Below are positions 14,801 through 28,649 of a stretch of DNA of 64,000 nt, in pieces. The stretch covers positions 8,768,110 through 8,832,109 of the forward strand of contig CM024177.1 in NCBI GenBank assembly GCA_013433145.1, written 5' to 3'. Numbering within the stretch: the first letter of the stretch is position 1; the number at the start of each line of letters is the position of its first letter. Under the pieces are notes generated by a model. It was not told the origin of the DNA and searched no databases. It saw only the letters and a program-made list of their open reading frames with translations. Origin of the DNA: Ascaris suum. Its lineage: Eukaryota > Nematoda > Chromadorea > Rhabditida > Ascarididae. A program made the position numbers and the translations under genes.

Positions 14801-17800
14801 CATCGGGAAATACTTGATCTAGTCTGATTAGATGAGACGCTGTTACCCTTTGAAAATGTTCACAAATGAAGATGGCAAAATTAAAGAGTCGATACTTGTG
14901 AAAACAACTGCATCACAGATGTTGAATGAATGTTTCCCTCTCACAGATACTAAGTTGTTTCTCGGGGGTACCAATGTTATTATGCGTAGTAGTAATGCCA
15001 GCAAAATTGCATTCTCTCCTCCCTCCCCCTCTTTAAACCATCTTATAACTAAGAACATTATGAGCTTTATAAAAATTACGAATAACTTTATTTAAATGTA
15101 TTTTTAGAGGAACGATTCCCGTGTTAAGCACATCCAAGACGTACACGATTTCCATGCAGGATATAAATTGGATAGAAGCGAAATCATGTTACCTGAAGTG
15201 GAAGTATCAATGAGTGTTGCCCATGATGATAACGGCGATCGTGTTGCCTCCACTGGTGGCACCTCCTCGCCACTTCATTTGTCACCGACAGGTGGTGATC
15301 GTAAAGGCAACGAAAGCGAAGTTGATGCCAGTGAGGGACATCAAGAAACGGCTCATGGGGAACAGTTTGAGATAGGCGAGCACCCCGAAGAAGGGACTCA
15401 GGAGAGGAAAGAAAACGAGGAAAAAGCGATGGAATGGGAAGAAAGGGGTGAGGAGGATATGGACATCGCTGAGGCAGAGGAACCTTTAGAGTGTTTTCAT
15501 CAACAATCAGAGGGAGCGAAGGAGGAGGCGAAAGAGGAAAGAGAGGTGCAGGACAAAGAAAACATCCAGGAAGGAGAGCAGAGCACTCGAGAGCACAATG
15601 AACAAACGATCGATAAGGACAACGTGTTGAATTCGTCACAGTTGAAAAATAAGAATATATTGAATGTCGCAAACATAAGTAGGTGAGTTGTTTGCGATTT
15701 TTATTTATTTCTTTGCAATTCACTGCTGAGAAACGATGAAATAATGGGTGTTGTTAAGTTATTCAAATGCTTTTTTGTTCATTGTTTGTTTGTTTGTTTG
15801 TTTGTTTATCTGTCTGTTTGTCTGTCTGCCCGTTTATTGACTGCACTAACAATTAAGTCGGCGACTGACCAGATGAGCACTAATTAAATATGCAAAAATT
15901 GGGCGCAAACGATCATTGGTATATATTATTTTTTTTTTTTTAGAATTAACGCTCGTTTGGTGCCGACCTTTTTTTTCGCATTATTTTTTGCTTTTTTGAA
16001 GCAATTCCTATGAGCAAAGTGCACTTTTTAGGGGGGGGGGGGGAGGGAGGTATTCAATATTTTCAATCATTGCTTCTTCAGATATCTTTAGGCCTTTATA
16101 TAAAATTATCAAACAAAACAGAAAGGTATTGATGAAAATGATAAAATTGGTTGAAAACAGATCATAAAAATTACGCAATAATTTCAGAAGCATTCAAATT
16201 GGGAGAGAGAAAAGAATGGATTCTTTTGAATTTCTTTTTCTTAGATTTTATTTTGCATGAGATTTTCAGCTTTGGGTATTTGTTGAAGTGAATATTAATT
16301 TGCAGCTATGAAGTTACACCAGATAAGAAACCGGCACCATCAACAGAAGAAAATTACAACATCGAAGATCTATCATCTGGTGATGAAACGGACGATGAGG
16401 AGCGACCTCGAAAAGTGATTCCAACATGGGCAAAAGGTAATTCTTATTGCTTTCGCTTATATTTAAATAGATACCGACTTTTGCGGTATTTGATAGTCGG
16501 AAATTGAATGGTGAGCGATGGAGAAAATTATTATTATGGAAATTGGGCGCTTCCTGTTTCGTTATTATTGCTTGATTGGGCAGTTCCTATTTCCGATAAC
16601 TCTCTATGCGGTTGTTTCCCTCAATTTATGCGCGCAATATTTTCCCGGAAGGGTGCCGTCATTTTTAGTAGGTATGAACAGCCTGTTCGCAGAACTATTT
16701 TCATATTTTCTTACTTTTTTATCGATCTTCCTTTGACGTTTCAAATTGTTTTTCTTCATTTTTCATGCGTCATTTTTTTTTTAAATGGAAGTCGGCATCC
16801 GCTCTCTGAAGGAAGTCCTCGTAGAGTTGTTGACGATGAGCTATCTTTCGTTAGCCCCAAACTGCAGGATTTAGTCATCTGTCCTAGGACCCTTCTAAAA
16901 AGCAGTACTGGAGAGGCTTAGGCAGCTAATTGGTGGCATTTTGCATTAAATCATCCAGTCCTTTGTTTAAGCTTTTATTCGTTTAGTTTTCACATTAATA
17001 TCTGACTTAGGGATGACAGCTTTTTCATCGGACTTTTCTGGAGAAATAGGCTCTTCTTTCCTTTGCATCAGAAGGTCGCCTTGTCTACTTCCCTATCAAA
17101 AAATTGTGGTAAGTGAAGCCCGAGACTAGTTTAGCAACTTATTCATGTGTATAGCCAAACGTTGTAATTAGGACGCTTAAAACTGCGCTAAAAATTACCA
17201 GCGTAGTAGTTGAGGGGCAAGAGGGCTCCGTCGATGTACGGCTGCTGTTTGATTTTGCATAAGTATTCAGCAACAAAAACCTAAACCGTGAATATGGAAT
17301 AATGTATCAGAGGACTACTATCAGGACTGTTGACGAGCAAAATAGACATTCCGGTTGTTGGTCGGGTTTTTTGCATTCTTCTGTCAAAAATGGAAATTTG
17401 CTCCTGGATAACCGGCATTGCAGACTTTTGATGGCATTTATAGGTGAAATAGTTGTTCTTCTATGTATTGTGCATATTTTTCTGAGTAGAAAGAACGATG
17501 GAAATAGAAACTATGATTGCATTTTTTCCTATTCCGCACTAGCACGGCGTGTAGGGCTGTACAATAGAGCTGACGTATTCATTGGAAATGAAATTATATG
17601 CGAGGATGAGGAAGGGGAAGATACGCATCAGAATCCTTTGTGAGATTATTTGTAAGTATGATTTCCAGTTATTTGCAGTAAAACGGCAGCATTACTGCTC
17701 AATGTTTTTGAGGCTGTCTTGAAGCGGAAAGTAAATCGTTATCAATTAATGACTACGATCCGATGGTGAGGTAGACTAAAGTTGGCTTTATCATAAGTTG

Positions 17801-18357
17801 CTAACTCACACCCTGTTTACGCTATACGTAGAATGAGGATCAATAAATACTGCCCCGGAATTCAAAAATTCCTTCAAGAAATTTTCTTTCCAAAAAAAAC
17901 GAAAACTTGACACAAGCTTAGTACGCCTTTTATGATATTATTAAGGTTCACATTATTAGGAACATTAGTTTAGCATTATGTGATAGTAGTTTACGCTAGA
18001 ATTGGTAGTTTGGATTTTTCTATCGTATTTCTTTGTGGTATTTTTTATTTTTTCTTCGAATCAAGGTGATCTGTGTAAAATAATGTCGGTTAAATTTTAA
18101 TCGGATAGGTTAGAAGAAGAATGAATTTTCTAGCGGAAAATTTGCGACGTGCACTCCGTCAGCAACGTATGCATCCACCAATCGATGTCGATACATTTTT
18201 CGGCACTGTTATCCCACCCGATCTGCAGAAATTATTCTCGAAGAATCGTGTACGATATCGGCAAAGAACATCATCAGCGAATTGGTCATCACCGTTGTCC
18301 AATCCCACTAAGGGAACGAGTAAATATTTCGCTATTCAGAGCGTCGACAAGCGTTGA
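3548..18357 (+). CDS. INCENP: INCENP / ICP-1, inner centromere protein (14 exons, 715 aa)
   Basis: Scaffold of the chromosomal passenger complex: it tethers survivin and borealin through its N-terminus and activates Aurora B through its C-terminal IN-box. Exons: 3548-3615, 4324-4452, 5401-5547, 6970-7030, 8077-8208, 8647-8732, 9435-9510, 10540-10632, 11880-11983, 13056-13223, 13674-13827, 15108-15682, 16306-16436, 18134-18357. They total 2148 nt, an exact multiple of three with no internal stop. The N-terminal part (about residues 23-85) is helical and leads to an LPKTPT stretch like the PKTP motif after the survivin/borealin-binding helix. Residues about 115-265 are basic and S/P-rich, 265-350 are charged helix, and 355-405 are basic with many SP/TP sites. 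Exon 12 is strongly acidic. The IN-box (about 599-690) starts YEVTP, has IPTWA and HPP, and ends RTSSANW, with TSS at 687-689. An in-frame stop lies just upstream of the ATG. Exon 4 and the exact splice choices of exons 1-2 and 8 are the least certain points. Confidence 0.93.
8826..8879. repeat. (TA)n microsatellite in INCENP intron 6
   Basis: Uninterrupted TA dinucleotides, about 54 bp. The shortest of seven such arrays in the window and the only one inside a recognised gene. Confidence 0.98.
13328..13341. repeat. Poly-G tract (14) in INCENP intron 10
   Basis: Pure G run in an otherwise AT-rich intron. Comparable G or C runs of 10-13 occur at 195-205, 2453-2463, 16031-16043 (INCENP intron 12), 24262-24274, 33535-33546 and 47910-47919. 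Confidence 0.95.
15781..15832. repeat. TGTT/TGTC tetranucleotide repeat in INCENP intron 12
   Basis: Several TGTT units grading into imperfect TCTG/TGTC units. Simple-sequence DNA without coding potential. Confidence 0.9.
16306..18357 (+). other. IN-box (Aurora B-binding and activating domain), INCENP exons 13-14
   Basis: Exon 13 encodes YEVTPDKKPAPSTEENY, then an acidic DETDDEE run and RKVIPTWA. Exon 14 resumes at 18134 after TTTTCTAG. The phase-1 join places the residues after IPTWA in gap-free alignment with the vertebrate IN-box: the same spacing to HPP, then FFGT, IPPDL, RYRQRTSS and NWSSP. An alternative acceptor at 18108 and the ATG at 18121 are both wrong. The first gives the wrong phase, and the second merely lies in the intron in the same frame. 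In the known family the TSS serines are Aurora B sites needed for full activation. Intron 13 is the longest between coding exons of this domain, at about 1.7 kb. Confidence 0.95.
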
Positions 18358-21300
18358 TTGCTAACTAGATCAAATTGTTCAATATTTCTCTTTTCAGATC
18401 CTCTTTTTTATGGCAACATTGCTCTTATTTCCGTTACATCTTCATTATTTCCGTTTGTCTTATTTCCGTCGCATTCGGAGATGTATCGCATACCTTGATG
18501 TGTTAATCGCTAGGCCATCTTTGTTTTCGTGTCACCGCTCATTCAGCGTTGAAATGCTTTTCTCTATTCCGAGAGATGCTTTCTTATGAAGACTTCGGGC
18601 ATGTCAACCTTGTTCGCCTTGCATTTCGATGTTGATGGGGAAAAAAGCTGGTATAACGATATCCGATGGCGTGTTATCGTTATGCATTTATGCAAGTTAT
18701 GGGGGATACGAAGATATTAGGGGTTATCGTTATGAAGACATCAAGGCATTTATATGGCTTACATTGCGGACAGATGGCGACTTTGCCCCTCAAAAAGTAA
18801 TTTGTAGGCCTATGGCACGAACTTGATTTCTCATTATTTTTGTGTTACTTCGATGTTGTTCAGAAATCATTAAGTGCGTGTAAGGCTAGCACTCAATGTT
18901 ATTAGTCGGATCAGAATTTACCTGGTGGCCTGTTGAATAATAGGCAATCTTTCCATTGAACGCTCCATCGGAATCTGCAGTAAATTCGATTGACGGTAAT
19001 TTCGAGTTTGTACTGAATTTTTATTGGGTCTGCGTCTAGTGCTTGTAGTTGGATTGGCTGGAAAGGAGATGCAATATAAAGAGGTGTTCCTGAGGTCAGG
19101 GAGTGGAAGAGACATTCTGTGGGCCCGGGATTTCATCGATGTGGCGCTAACATTTATAGCGATCGCTGTGAAGTGCGCATTTGTTCCCCAGAAGCTGTTA
19201 GACTGCTTCAGGGAATTGCATCGTGTCGCATGTTTTTTAAATTTATATGCGTTGAATGCCGTTCACTAGATTTGTACCTTTTGAATTTCGGCCGTAGTCT
19301 ATGGCGTTTTCTGTTTGAATTTGTCGGCATCATGCTTATTTTTATGTAGTCGTTTTGTCGGCGAACGAACTATATCATTTTGAATTCTCCCTCGTTTACT
19401 ATACGCTTTCCAACTGAACTTCATTTATGGTCTTTTTTCAATTCACTCGAGTTCATCGTATTAGATGACCAGTGACCATCCGAATGGTCATCGGTCACCT
19501 TGTCTAAACGATGCAATCATGAGTTGGGAAAAATAACTTTTTTTACATCTCATCTAGTGATGATCCTTTTTATGCATTCATGATTTCGATTATTTTGATA
19601 GAAGAGAATAATTTCAATGGGCTATCATATGCTTGAAAATTAATATTTTCAACGAAAGCAGGATGTGGACTTGTGGCTATGGTGTGGTTCGCATGTATTT
19701 TACTGGCGACATAACGGCGCTATTCAGCCCGAATTATCGTTTGAGTGATTGTGACACGAAAAGAGGCATAAGGCTTCATTTGTATTTCATTTTCTCATCA
19801 TTTTGCTTTCCACTCATATTTCTTTTCTTATTTTATTGTTCTTGTATATTTCATTTTTTCATTCTTCTACCGCTCGCATATGTTTGCTCTTTTGATATTT
19901 CTTTAATGAGATGTTGTGCAGTTTATTTAGTTGAAGTTTTCGAGATATGTTGTCAAGGTAAATGAACTGTTGCAGATGGATGAGTGCTGAGTTTGCAAGC
20001 TGCCAATAGACTGGTTGTAATATGAAATATTTTTTATTGTATGGCGTTATTCCATGAGAGACTGGTGAGTAGCTGAGGATGTTCCTCGTTGATTGTCACC
20101 CTCTCAAAGATTCCATTCTGGAAGGATGGTGAAGACTGTGTGAAAGCGTTTTTTGATTTTGATCCAAGCTTGCTGCAGCGTTTGTCTTTCCAGTTGGGAA
20201 GGGATGCACAAAGATCTCCGGGTGGCTGCACACGAGGTTAAGGAGTGATGACGGAAATACGGAAAGAATGAAGACTAGAATGGACCCAAAGTCTGTGATT
20301 TGAGCCGTCTTGGCTTTGCTGGTCCCAATGAGGAGGAATGCGTGCAGTGCGGGAGTTTTATAATAGAAATGCAAATGTAGAAGACAAGAACCGGCTTAGG
20401 CGGTTATCTTTTATTCTAGTCAAAAGCAAATTTTATAATGACCATTCGAAAAGTTTATCAATGGTTGCCTCGATTAAGGACTCTTCGATAAACTTGAATG
20501 CATCCGAAAACGTTTTCTGATCATTCAAAAAGGTTCACTGAATTGGTTGTCATAAACGATTTTTTTCATAGCGCTACATACCTTTTTCTTTTCTTTTTTT
20601 TCAACAATATTTTTGTTATTGGCGACGAATTTAATTAAATCATGAACAAACAAATTTTAACTAAGTAATTGATTGTTTAGTAATTTTCCATCAAAAGTAA
20701 AATTTTGCGTATAAAATGAAATAGAAATAATTTCATATTTTATGAGGATATTATCTATATTCAATTTTTTTTTTCTTCATTTTATAATTTTCTTCTATAT
20801 TTAAGCCTTTCTATTTGAAGTTTTCTGTTGTATGAAACAAATATTCAATGAATCAGAATTTTATTTGCAATAATATGAAATATATTTAGCAATAGGCGAA
20901 ACAAAAGTAAGATTTCATTGAGGCGACAAGTCGAAATCTAATTGCAATTCCAGCATCGTTAAGTGCAATCGTTCGATGCCGCCTATTTATTTAGTTTTTT
21001 TTTCTTTTACTGATATCGATAAGAGTTCTTCCCTCGATTATATTCTGTATTGATTGCAAATGATAAGTTTATTTTGTGTTAATCACTTTATCGCATATTA
21101 TCATATGCATTGCCTTGCAATTTGCAAAAACTATTACTTCTTTTTTTTTGGGAAATGAAATATTTCATTCAAGCAGATTTCACCACAAAATTGTGCTCAT
21201 ATCAAAAATGATATAATCGTAACAGTTTACATAAAATAGAAATGTCGAGAAAATTGCTTGCTTTTGTGTCACAAAAACTGTCCTTTCCTCCCTCTGCTTC

Positions 21301-24300
21301 TCCTCTTCTCTATCGACAGTTCATAATGAGGACCTTGCTAATGAGGTTCTCCGGCATCCTTTCCTTTTCTTAATATATTTCTCTTAGTATTCCCATGGGC
21401 AAAAAATTTCCTCACAGAATGTAACGATAATTAGAAGTCATATATGAGCAATGTCACTCCCTTTCCAACGTCGATATCAATAAAGTATGGTCTGGTAAGT
21501 AATGATAAGGATGCAATATGGTGGCATTCTTGATAGACTAATGAAAGTCATATATAATTTACTTATCCATCCAAAACAGTTGGATATCACTCACAGACGA
21601 TACGGATTTCAATCGTATACGGCACTAATAAACCCTTTGGCATCGACTTATATCGATTTATGGGAAATTTTTACACGGAAGTGAATGGCATCAACGGAGC
21701 AGAATGAAGAGCTCCTTCAAATAAAGAAAAAAGTTATCAAGAACTCAGCGTCATGATTACATCAATTTTCCGCGTAGAGTTCCACTTTCTTGCAGAGAGC
21801 AAAAAATTCATTTTCTTCTACGTTCTAAATACTAGTTATGTATTATTCAAAATGGATTTTGCATTACTTTGCTCTGTACTTGCCTTATGCATTGTTTGAT
21901 TAATTCAAAACGACTTGCTATAACGGATAACTCAAGCCATGAAAAACTTACTATCTCATAACCGAAAGTAATTTATGCGAAAATATTTGCATAACTTGCC
22001 GCCTCCCGCCTCCTCTCACTACCCTCTCCGGTCGGAAATCCAAACCGCTACCTTTAGTTTTACCTCACTTCATCTATTTCACTTCATGAAGCTTTTCACC
22101 TGGCCTGATACAATTTCAACACATCGCTTTAATCGTTGCTGATAGATTTTGATTATGTTTGACTCTCAGTAATCATCTATTATTTAACTTCTAATCGATA
22201 ATAAAGATAACTCTACAGCTGCAATGTTGAAAGTTGTTTTTGGATTGTGCATTAACAGCCATCAATAGAAGCTTCATTTCATTTCTTTTAGCCTTGAAAT
22301 CGACCTTGTAATCAAGCCAATACGATCATATCGAAGGGTTGATATTTGTCTTTCTAGATAACTCCGATGAACTCTTTCAAAATGATACCATTTGTAGAGT
22401 TTTTAAAGGAAATGCTATCCACTATAACCGAATCGAGAAACTCTATGAATAAAGTAGGTGAATTAAGGCCATCTGTTCTCTTGAAGTGGGAAATGCACTT
22501 AGAATAGGAGACATGGAGAGATTTCCGCATACTATCCCCTCGGATTTTGTAGAACTTCAACGTTTTCACTCGTTGTGTTTAGCAAATACTAAATAAAACC
22601 ATGCAAACATCCTTATGAATATGAAAAAAAAAGCTATTTAAATGCTAAATAATTAGTGCTCTTTTTTTTTGTGTATTATGCTTGAACTTCGACAAATACG
22701 GCGCATATTTACCAAGTGATTCTTCCACTATAGAGCAGTTTGCATAAAATTTGCAGCAAACACTAAAATATGATGATCTTTTGAAGAAGGATCTCCTACT
22801 TGAATCAATTTATTTCAAGATCATCTATTCTCTAATGTTTGTTTATCATTTATTCACTAAAATCATTATTAGATTTATATGATTGCGGCTTAATTAAATT
22901 AAATCAAACGTTTTGCTTAACAAATAAATACATTGATGCAATAATATATTTATTAATTATATGTGCGGTAATTACAATAAACATTTGTTAAATATACAAA
23001 TTGCTTTGTTATGTTTAATGCTTTTTTATGGATTCTAGTTACGAATATTTTATGAGTGATGTTCATGTGAAATACTGAAATAATGAGAAATATTATCGCA
23101 TAATTTTATAAATAGAGACCATTAGAAATGACCGTTAGAAATGTTGTTAAAAGTCCGTCCATTTAAGCTTGATACGAAAAAGTTTTTCAATATTCGCTAA
23201 CTGATACGTAAATGACCACCTTAATGAATTGAAATTGAAAAATATAAGTCCAATACTATATATTAGTGTATATAAGTCCAGTACTATTTTAATCGATTTG
23301 TTTTGCGTCTTGGTCGATGAATAGAATATGTAAATTATTTGTAATCTTATCAAAAAAAGTGACATAGTTGATATTTTAAATGATTTAAACGTTAAATTAT
23401 TTGTACCCTTATATACTGGTGGATTATTTTCCAAATGGCCGCGATAGTGTGTGCATCTGCTTTGACGTATCAACGAATGTCGAACGGTCTATAGCAGCTG
23501 TGCGTGATGATATTTTGCTCAGCTGTCACGAAAAGAACACTCCAGCCGGGTGTGCTTGCTTGCTGTCCACGCATATTTCATTTTTAAGTGTCCTCTTTGT
23601 GTGGCAAAAACATTGACCGCCTGTTTTAGGAAACGCCTTGTGCGCGAAAACGCTTGAACACTATTTATGACTCGTTTACTCTGATGTACTTTTCCGCTGC
23701 ATATCTCTCAACATTATGGAGTGGTCGCATAATTATTAAAAAGCATAAAAATTAGCAAAAATATTTTCACTAATAATCTAATGAAAAAAATGATGAGCAT
23801 GAACATGAGCTCGAGCTAAATGCTTGAGAAAGCTTTTTAGTATGCTATGAAAGTATTTATAAAACTATTAGTTCGTGGATGTGTGTGCACGTTTACGGTC
23901 GATAAATTCAACTCGTGAACTACAAATGCTGTTAAAATGAACGTTGCTGACAGCAATCTATACTCTCGTATGACTTCTTACTTCTAGTTCGATTATGATG
24001 CAATAAGTCCTATACAACGGTTGAATGTGACCCGAAAAAAAAAAGAATATCTTCAGTCCAAGATTTACACGACTGGTCAGTTTCATATGAAAACACATCA
24101 TAAGGTATTTTGTCATTTTCCCATATTTGGGTCATTCACAAATTGGCCTAATAAACTGAAGCAAAAAAGCACATATCGTGCAAAACTCTTTAGCATTGTT
24201 TCCCTCTTGTCATATCAACGATTTAGGCTTGTAATAAAATGACTATTTTCTCTTTCTTCTTCCCCCCCCCCCCCTCTACTCCCCCTCCCCATCTCTTTCT

Positions 24301-27300
24301 CATGCATGATGAAGTGACACTTTTCAAGTCAGAAGTTTTTTTCTTCGCACCACGGAAATACTTCCTTCCTGAATTTTTTTTCTTATTGCTCCGCTCTCCT
24401 TCATATCACTTCAAGTTCTTACGAAATAATGTGATCAACATTGCTTGAAACAATAACAAACTCAAGCAAATATATGTGATCAACACGTTGAAGTAATTGA
24501 TCGAAAACCATTTTACTGCTTTGCATACTCAGTATATTTTCGGTGAAATGAAGTCTGCAAAGCATAAAAGTGCACATAAATTTTAACATGTGAGACCGAA
24601 GTTTCCACACGGCCTGTTTTTGCATTCTCTCTCACCTTGAATCCACTTCCGCTCTCAGCTTACCCTCTCCTTTGCCATGCCGATTTTGCAATTAAATATA
24701 AAAATCAACTTGCTTAAAGCTTTATATTCATCGGTTGACCTCCAAAAATAGTATAAAATTGAAAAAAAAATCTAAGTGAGCTTCAGCTAAAGGATCGACT
24801 GGATTATGTATAAATGGATCATTAAAGATGAAGCTTTGCCTGAGGGCATGTGGAGCAGTTATTATATATGAGCAAATTTAGTGCTGCTGTTATCGATATA
24901 AGCGCATTAAAAGCGTGTTTCTCGTTTATGAGCACCGGAGCGCTTAACTTTCACGACATCTCGGAATTGGTATCGATTCAAAACGAAGCTAATGAAGATG
25001 AAAGATGGACGTATAAATACGCGAGAACAATTTTATAAATTTCACATGAAGATGCTTATACACTTAGCATAGGAGAGCATATAACCTATATGAAAGTCGT
25101 CTAGAAGGGGAAGGTTGTTGCTTAATCCTTCTCAACACCCTTCCCAATCCTTTAAAAAATGAATTTATAATTGAAGTGGAGGGATTTAGAAAGAAAAAAA
25201 AAGGGAATTTCTAGACGGGTAAATACGGCATATTGCACTATCATTTGTGATTAGGAATGGCACATTTGGCGTTTTTCGTAAATCGCATATATGTGCAGCC
25301 ATATTGTCGCAACACGTGCTCAACCCTTCACTACAATATCGAAAGCAATCGCATATGGTTCCTTTGTTTGAAAAAAAATCTAACAAGCACCGCAAATGTT
25401 TTAACCAAATCAGCGATCTCTTTCATTGAGATTTTTTTTTCGTTTTTAACTTCTATCATTTACGCGAAAATGTTAATTCTAACTAACTAATAGTTTATTG
25501 AAAGATTTAAAGCCAAAAAAAATTCCCTTTCAAGTACCATCAATTCTCATCTGCCATCGATTCTGACTTCCTGGTTTTTCCGATTGCCTTTTAGAGTATA
25601 CTATCATTTCAACTCATCTGCGATATATATTTGTGGAACTAGTCTAGAAAATTAGAAACTTATTTTTTGAAAGATCTTTACAAGTAAAAGTCAAAATTTT
25701 TCTTTTATTCAACAATGAGTCTTAGAGGAGCAAGTATATAGATTACTTTCGTCTCAGATGCATTTCGGGTAATGGTTTATTCTCTGAGATTATTTGGATT
25801 CTTCTCTGAAAATAGATCTCCAAATGGGAGAAACAAGAGGAGCATATCTTGCACTCAAGAAGTTTGTAAGACAAAAAGAAAAACTTATATTGCATAAAAA
25901 CTGAGAGAATTTAAACATTACAAGTGCAAATATGAGCAATGAATATAACCTAATCATAGATGAGCAACTTATGTGGAAATTTTTTAATGATATTTAAGAT
26001 GTTGATATAATTTCTAGTTTCTATTGTATTGGTAATCAAATACATTAGGTGATTATAAATGTAAGAATTATTTAGCACTTAAGAAAGCGATAATGTAAAT
26101 TGTTTAATCATGCACAATTGAATGAATGAGAGAAATTCTTTTAATTCTATATTACAACAACGAAGAAAATACGTTCATTTAATAATTTCCATTTTTTTTT
26201 TCAGTTGAAGAGATTTTTGAAAATTTTAAGCATTTTTCTTTTCAAGCAAAATTTTTGGTTTATTTTCATAGATGGAAGAAATTTCTCGCATCAGTGATTA
26301 ATCCGAAAAATCGCAAGGCATTCTTTTTCTATCCCTAAAAGCTTTTTTAAAGCGATTTTTTTTTTGAATTTCTTTAACAGATCGGAATTTTTTATCTCTA
26401 ATTCAGCTATTATAATAAAGTGCTATAAATATATCAGTTTCTAATCTATTTCTACATCTTAACCAATACTTCATATTTGTTAATTGTTCGACTAAATTAA
26501 CTCACAAATATAATCTGTTTTTTTTTCTTCATTTCTTCAATTCATTTCTTCACTGAAATGACGATTTGAGAGCGGAGGGGAAGGCGGTAACGTTATGTTC
26601 ATATCATTTGATATATTCGCTACTACGACTAAATGCATACCACCGTCTCTAGAAGAATTTTCCCTTATGTAGATAATTTAATGTAATTTTTAAATGCTTC
26701 CCCTATGCGTTGCTTTTTGGTTTTTTTTAAAGTATTGCTACAAATATGAAGTACGTTAATTGATTTACTTGTTGTGAACATTTTTTTCCGCCAATATCAT
26801 CTCTGTGCTATAATTTACTATCTATTTACCGATATATTTTATTTTTTTCATCTATTTTTTTAATTACTTATTTAAACGAATGAAATGTTTAGTTGTATAT
26901 TTGTTTGAAGAATTTAAATTAACATATTTTTGCCTTTAAGCGTCTACAATTTCTCTAAAAGTGAATGAGTTGGTTTGAAAAGCATTGTGAAATGACATAT
27001 CGCCAGAGGGAATTTATATTGGAAAACGTTGATGCTTAGCCCATGCCAGGACCACCTCCAAAAAAAGGTGACTTGTTCACCGTTTTCGTTGCTTTGTTTT
27101 TGCCACTTCGTTCCGCATAGTTCAATTTCATTGAGTCGACTTCATAGTCTCAGCTTCATATAGCCGGCGAAACTTTTGAACATAATGAACTCAACTGTAC
27201 TTCATCTTGATGAATATTTTGTAAATATATATCATTTGCCAAAACAAAAGTCTTCATTACAACATGTGCTTACATATACAAGAAAATTAGCGATCGCCAA

Positions 27301-28649
27301 ATTTGTAAACTTTTTCTTTTCTGCGAAAATTTCACTAATTGAACGTAAATGAGCATTTTCACGAGAAATATCTCATCGATCAATCTATAAAAATTTTCAA
27401 AATCTTTAACTAATCTATCAAATTTAAAAAGTTCTTCCTCAACGAAGTTAAAATTTAAAAAAAAAAGATAATTAACGAATATAAATATATAAATAAATAA
27501 AACATCATATCAATGATGAGATATTTTTATGAAGATTCAATAAAATTTGCAATATAATTACGAGTATATTTTGAATATTTGCATATTTGAATTCTTCTTA
27601 GTGTTATCATTTTCTAATGATTTCCTTAAAAAATACGCCTTCTTTTGAATGGAAATTATCGACGACAATTTCAAGTGAAAATTTGAATAAAAAGTTGTTC
27701 TGAAAAAATTTGAATAATAAAAATTATTTGATTTAATCAATATTGATGAATATTTTATTTTATTAATTGCATATATCATATGAGAATAATTGAAATTTTC
27801 TATAGTAATCAAAAAAAATACGAATAATATAATATTATATAAATAATTTATCGATGATAGAAATTTATATTCTTTACGAAAGTTATTTTTTTCTTCTTTA
27901 GTACGAAATATTCCGAATATTTTTCAAGAAATTTTCACTGAATATTGTAAAAAATTTTTTTATTATCGTTATTTTTAATAATGATTCGATAATCTTTATT
28001 TTTGTTTATTGAAACTTTTTCAACAATCATTGCTGTTACGTTCAAATTTTTTTGCATAAATAATCTCATGAAAAAATTTGCATTTTTCAACTGAGAAAAT
28101 TTTATCACTAAAGTTTTTTAGTGTTTTTTTTAACGCTATGAATTCTTTAACTTTTTCAATGATTTAATTTTCGTTGAGTTTTTCTCGTAACTAATAGAAT
28201 GATACTCAGAGTTATAGTGAAAATTGTAAGTCACTTTTTCTACTCGAATAATATGCAAATTATTTGTGGCATCTTCTTACCATATCATTGCTTCCCACGT
28301 TAGCAGTTCAATATTGCCTTTATTTGAGCTTTTAAAATAATCTTTAAATTTATTTTATTTTATTTCTTATTTTTCGGACGATATATAAAAGAATGGTTTA
28401 TTTTTTATCTTTTTTTTTTGTTTTTTAACGTTCAATATAGAGGTCCATTTGTTGGATATTTAGAGCAAACAGCTGATGTGCAGATGCGAGTTACCTCTGT
28501 TGTGCAGCTGCCATCGGAAAAACGATATTTGTTCGGGAAGACCTTTCAAAAATTCTCCTCGTAAAAAAAGAGGTAATTTACAGTTATTTTAGGGCGTGAT
28601 TCATTATCAAATTTCTCCGATGAATACCAGAAAACTTCATATAGGTCAT

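Noticed and set aside
15184..15723. 179-codon minus-strand open frame
   Set aside because: It is antisense to the acidic INCENP exon 12. The glutamate-rich plus-strand codons leave few stops on the other strand, and splice phase supports the plus strand.
16508..16921. 137-codon plus-strand frame inside INCENP intron 13
   Set aside because: No motif, mostly hydrophobic low-complexity sequence, and no splice partner in phase. Within the range expected by chance. The 113-codon frame at 17302-17643 was rejected for the same reasons.
20093..20520. Two plus-strand open segments that could join in phase through a 110-base intron
   Set aside because: The acceptor of the first is weak, the intron would be far shorter than others here, and an overlapping minus-strand frame is longer. 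Not enough to call.
21444..21494. Seventeen-codon start exon (MSNVTPFP) before a GTAAGT donor
   Set aside because: Too short to judge without a following exon. Similar short ATG-to-GTAAGT pieces occur by chance, for example at 53608-53660.
27056..27133. Short frame MPGPPPKKG near a TTAG, and a 40-codon frame at 28443-28567 that could join in phase
   Set aside because: The acceptor choice is ambiguous, and the combined peptide is short and unrecognised.
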